Assembly (NCBI GenBank): GCA_021521415.1
Contig: JAIQDT010003863.1
Location: 1-64,000, forward strand
Length of the DNA stretch: 64,000 nt
Source: Bidens hawaiensis
Taxonomy: Eukaryota > Streptophyta > Magnoliopsida > Asterales > Asteraceae
Reading direction: 5' to 3'
Below the pieces are notes generated by a model. That model saw nothing but the letters and a program-made list of their open reading frames with translations. It had not been told where the DNA came from and did not search any database. Below, piece by piece: positions 59,311 through 64,000 of this stretch. Made by a program: the position numbers and the translations under genes. Positions within the stretch are counted from its first letter, which is position 1. The number at the start of each line of letters is the position of its first letter.

Positions 59311-59659
59311 ATGATATTCATATTAAAGATAAAAAAAATCTTTGTTATTATGTAAAAAAAAATTTAAAAAATTTCGTATGGAAAATTTATGGACGTTTAT
59401 AATAATGGGGGAATTGACATGTGTCTTGCATGTGGAGAGAGAAAGTCATCATAAATGGATTATTACCTTAATGCCCTTTTTTATCTATTTTTAATTTTAA
59501 ATTAATCTTCACCATCCAAATTTAACATCAATGAATTCGATTCTTTCTCACCATTCTCATTTTTGTTTTACTTTGTATTTTAACCTTACCCAGTACAAAT
59601 AATAGGAAGTCTAGAATCTCAAATTTACAAATTCGAAAACATCTCTTTGTATACAATAT

Positions 59660-60000
59660 TTGCCAAAATTGTTTTGACCAATTATCCATGAATAGATATG
59701 ATGAATGAGACGAGAGATTAGAGTATTAGAATGGAAATTATAACCTATTTGTCAAAATTGTTGACCTATGACCCATTGATAGGTAAGATAAATAAGATGA
59801 GAAATTAGAGAATTAAAAAGGAAATTATAGTTAATTTGCCAAAATTATTTTGACTAATGGCCCATGAATAGTTATGTGAATGAAATGAAAAATTAGATAA
59901 TTAGAAAGAAAATTATAACCTATTTATCAAAATGGTTTTGCCCCATAACCTATGAGTATGTAGGATGAATGAGAAAAGTGATTAGACCAAGAATAAATAT
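59660..60000. repeat. Four diverged ~88-bp tandem units
   Basis: CAAAATTGTTTTGACC-like starts at about 59664, 59751, 59838 and 59927. Each is followed by CCCATGA/TATGA, GATGAATGAGA and GGAAATTATA. Confidence 0.75.
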
Positions 60001-60854
60001 AGGATTGCCACATCATTATCATTATTTTCTTTTATTAGTATAGTTAGCAGTTAGATTAGATTAAATTATATTCGATTCTTGTATTAATTTAATAAGAAAA
60101 AAAATAAGAAAAAAACTTGTCCGGTATTATATTAAAAAAATAAACTAAGAAAGTGTTAAAAACCAAAATTTTATTTATAACTCTAAATAAACACTATGCT
60201 TAGAGACTTCCAACGAGAGAGCTCACAAATGGTCATAGCACACCCGCGTGACTATTTTTTTCTTCCACATTCTTTATTTGTGACCACATATTTATTTAAT
60301 GAAAAAGACTCCACGTGTAGTCTCTCTTATTCATATTTGTGTCACCTCCTTCACAAATGGTAAAAAAAAATCTCACTAGAGGATCTAAGGCACCGCGTCT
60401 TACATCAACCATAAAAAATGTTTGATTTGCTTTCAACTTGAGATGTTGTCATATTGTTTTAAATTCTAACTAGTTTGATCCTTCAGTGTTACGAGAATTT
60501 ATTTAAAATTTTGTTTTTAATTTTTTTTTATTTTATGATGATTTATTTTATTTTTAACGTAGTTTTGTTTTAATTTAATACATATATATTAGTTTGTTAT
60601 TATAATTTTTAACGTTTGGGTTTTATCAGTTGAGATGTTTAGGTTTTTTAGATTTTTAACGAACAAACATAAACGAACACGAGCATGTTGATTTTTTTAA
60701 ATGTACAAACATGAACACAATTTGTCTAATGAAAAAAAGAGGCGTTGATGTAGTTGACGACCGAAAGTTAACCGAAGATGGAGATGATAGACCATCAACG
60801 AAGAACATGTAAAGCAAATAAATTAAATTTGGGTTTGATAATGAAAGTGTCAAT

Positions 60855-61120
60855 AAATAAGATCTTATAACCCGTTTGAGGGCTATTAGAGTTTGGTAAG
60901 ACACATAACCCGTTAAAATTATTCTTTGATAGTTAACGGGTATCTCACAAATAAATGAGATGTTATAACCCGTTTAAGGGTTATCCGGGTTTGGTGAAAC
61001 CCATAACCCGTGAAAATTATTGTTTGCTTATGAAATAGTTTACGAATAGATGAGATGTTATAACCCATTTAAAGACTATCCGTGTTTGGTGAGACCCATA
61101 CCCGCGAATTCAGGTCAAAT
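60855..61120. repeat. Three ~96-bp tandem units
   Basis: GAGATGTTATAACCCGTTTAAGG-like starts at about 60860, 60957 and 61051, each with ATCCGGGTTTGGTGA-like and ACCCATAACCCG-like segments. Confidence 0.78.
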
Positions 61121-64000
61121 GCATGAGAAGCCTCCATTTATAAATCAAGCAATCCGAATAGATTTGTACAAGAACAACTTGCAAGTTATTACGTTGAATA
61201 GATGTCAAAGATAAGACCTCATGTTGGAAAGTCGCAAGTGTGAATTCTTTAACATATGAAAATGTATATAGTCTATAGATAACTATAATGAATCTTACGA
61301 GATTCATATGCTTCATTGGAAGTTATCGTGAAAAAAGTTACAACTTACAAGCATGAATTCAAACATATGAACGCATCATATGTTATGTATAATTAACTTT
61401 CGAGATTCATTGGAAAGTCTTTCGCCAATTCACTATTAATGAAAAAAGGCGTACATGTGCGCAACCTTTATGTTGTTGAAACTGTGGAAGGCTCAACCTC
61501 CAATTTGGGAGAGTATCCTAGATGCATAGCTTCAAGGAAAAACAATGGAAATTTAAACATCACTTAAGGATAATGATGTAAATTGATGCCATGTTGTTTA
61601 GTGTCAAACTAATTGACTTCGTCTCAAGACAATAGTAAATTAGTGATGGCTTAAAAAAGCCATTCATCTTGTCGATGACTCGGACTAATGCTCATGATGG
61701 AGAATGTACAAGTCAATATATAGTGATGTGTGTGGATATTAGTGGCTAATAAGCCATGATCCCAAACTTAATGAAGAAGTTAGGTACATGTGTGACGTAC
61801 AATAACTGTTCAGACTTTCTTAAAAAATGTGGTTTAGGATGGTTAGTAAGGCTCGTTATATTCTTCAAACCAAGGAATGAATGTTAACAAGGGATGAAGT
61901 GATATTCCTTATAAGGTTGTAAAGTATCAAAATAATGTCTCTTTTATTTACATGTTAGAGCATTGTTGTCTATAGCAAAGACCGCTACTCGTTAGGTATG
62001 GTGCTTGGTGAAAATCATACGAACTCAAAAACATTCAAAATATAGGACACAAGAGCTTGTGTATAGACAGAACATTCAAGAACTTCATCTTAGAACGAGA
62101 GCTTGTGGAGAATTGGGTTATTGAGATCAACATCATTGTTCGTTGTTGTTTATCGCTTCCTTTAGTGTTACTCTTCTAAAAAGTAAAAGGTAAACTAACT
62201 TGGCTGAGTTGCAATGATACTTAGATCAAACTAGCTAGTCCAACTCAACTTCAACACGTAAGTACTCATTTAGTCTATAGCAACGTCCTATAGTCTAACG
62301 TACGTAAATTCAATCTTATATATTATCTTCCCACGAAAACATATTAAGTTTAGTTTTTCTTGTCTACGATGTTCACTTTTGTATCTTGACATGCATGATG
62401 AATATTTCAGAACATAAAAGCGTAATATTTCGAGAAACTCATAATTAATCCTATATGTAAGCATATATTAATATATACGATAATTCGATGCTATCTACAT
62501 GAATATTTACGTGGATCATATTATTTGTATCATAATTGACTAATTGTGTGCTTGATTCCACAAACCGTCTAAGAAAGACTTCGTACAGCTCAAAGACCAA
62601 CTTCTTATTTATCTTATCCACATTAATTCGTTATATTTATATATTATTTATGTGGATAACATTATTTTCTAATAAAAATACTTAATTTCTTATTCAAAAC
62701 ATTCAGTGTCATTTTGTGTACTCCAAAGTCCAAAGTCCTTGCATTCCAGGATGCGGAGTTCAACTTTTTTTCTAAGGCCAAACCCAATATAAATAAGGCA
62801 TTTGTCTTGTTTTTGGGCTGATGTAGCCATGCATTATCTAAGCATCCCATTGGAGATGAAAGCACTTGGGCTGATGTAACTGAACCCGCTAATTGATATC
62901 TATAAATTATATCTTTTATTACATAGTAAAATTCAGTTTAGCAAAGTCGTCTTTGGTCGTTTACTCAAATCTACCATAATTTGACTCTCTCCAACCTATC
63001 TTTACCAACTCCATATATTATAATGCCACATATATATAGCTATTCGTATAGTAGTTATAGTAATGTATTAATTTAGTTGGTAAGAACTTTGCCGTTTTAA
63101 TGACATATATTTATAATTATATATTATATTAATTAACTTATTCGTATCAAATGTATTCATATTGATTATGATCAATGCAATTGTATAAATGTATAATATT
63201 AGTCCAACCAACTTATAAAAGAATGATAAAAAAAACATTACTTATTACAATTATCAAAGAACAAGTTGTGGTGTTCAGACTTACATACATTTAATAATAT
63301 AAACATATAAACATAGTATGAAAAGGAGTAAGTAAATTTTATAATTAACTCATTACCTTTTAATCTTTTATATTATGTTGTTGATAATAACCTTTTATTA
63401 TTGAATTTGACGATGTTGAAATGCTCAAAGACAGGTACGAAATTAAGATTCAGACCAAGTTATGTTTTATTTTAATATTAGAAGCTAAGCAGTTAATGCG
63501 GAAAAATATCGAATATCGGTCAACAACCGATACCTGAGATAGATATCGGTTATCACAATGAGATGTCGGTGGGATATCGGTAATTTTAATATTATGTAAA
63601 ATTCATATATATAGCAATTTAACACTAATAATTCAAGAAACTCATACCATTAACAAGTTAACCTTTTACAACTTGCAAAACACTAACAATCATAGGAAGT
63701 AAAAACTGATTAAGACTTAAAACACTAACATTGAACACTAAAAATTGATAATTAAGACTTAAAACACTGATATTGGTAATATTGATGATATATAGGTCAA
63801 ATATTGCCGATATTATCGGTACCGATGTTTTGACCGATATTCTACAAAAGGGAGCGATAACTGATATATCACCAATATATCGATGATATATCGGCGATAT
63901 AGATTAGAAGTACTCTAGGTGATTGTATTTCCTAGTTTAATTTTTCTTGTTGACCAACTTTGTTGTCACTTATAAATAGAGCTTAGAATTTGTATTTCGT
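61121..64000. other. AT-rich terminal region, no gene recognised
   Basis: Scattered stops in all frames. 63500-63905 contains repeated ATATCGG/CCGATAT motifs, resembling a degenerate foldback element without definable ends. Confidence 0.5.

Larger units (their letters stand above)
53664..59466. mobile_element. Foldback/MULE-like element with long inverted repeats, split by solo LTRs
   Basis: The left arm (53664-53990) and right arm (59270-59466) are inverted copies: TCTCCACAT...CACATG at 53690 answers CATGTG...CATGTGGAGA at 59420, and TTTTTATCTTTAATATGA near 53800 answers TCATATTAAAGATAAAAA near 59310. Subterminal TCATTGTGT/ACACAATGA motifs recur many times on both sides. Without the solo LTRs it is about 1.4 kb. 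Outer edges are approximate; no target duplication was identified. No transposase. Confidence 0.6.

Noticed and set aside
63500..63905. Foldback element made of ATATCGG motifs.
   Set aside because: No terminal inverted repeat or target duplication could be fixed.

Overview
This window is plant nuclear DNA from a eudicot. The genes have spliced GT-AG introns, the intergenic DNA is AT-rich, and nested transposons of standard plant families fill much of the rest. The gene set and repeat style suggest the daisy family (Asteraceae; the family name CYPRO4 comes from Cynara), but I cannot fix the species.

Layout. (1) 1-6180: right part of a Ty3/gypsy Tat-lineage element on the + strand. It has a long antisense spliced gene (Transposase_28-type), two tandem arrays and the 3' LTR; gag-pol lies beyond the left edge. 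(2) 6181-12879: an (AT)24 tract, then three nested DNA transposons: a hAT-like element holding a Helitron, which holds a second hAT element with a perfect 8-bp duplication. (3) 12880-25133: a complete second copy of the same Tat family on the - strand, with GTTAG duplications and LTRs about 98.7% identical; gag-pol and the antisense gene are broken by several stops and frameshifts. (4) 25139-27702: AT-rich spacer ending in a PIF/Harbinger derivative.

(5) 27892-50500 is the gene island: SCP2 (+), CYPRO4/VID27-like (-), a WEB/PMI2-type coiled-coil gene (-, one apparent frameshift), and a lipin-type phosphatidate phosphatase PAH (-, nine exons, 39423-49989). Exon 4 of PAH is split by a 6.6-kb Ty1/copia element (41445-48069). 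Its two LTRs match at 404 of 405 positions, so the insertion is very recent, although the copia pol inside is already decayed. (6) 50500-64000: no gene recognised. It holds a SINE-like repeat, several short tandem arrays, and a foldback element hit by a solo LTR that was itself hit by a second solo LTR of the same kind in the opposite orientation.

The host genes are not a pathway cluster. SCP2 (peroxisomal lipid binding), PAH (diacylglycerol formation, membrane lipid control), CYPRO4 and WEB (chloroplast movement) are ordinary neighbours. The main biological event is the fresh insertion into the catalytic region of PAH. All nine PAH exons keep frame and splice sites if the insert is ignored, so the gene was probably functional until very recently or still is on another haplotype.
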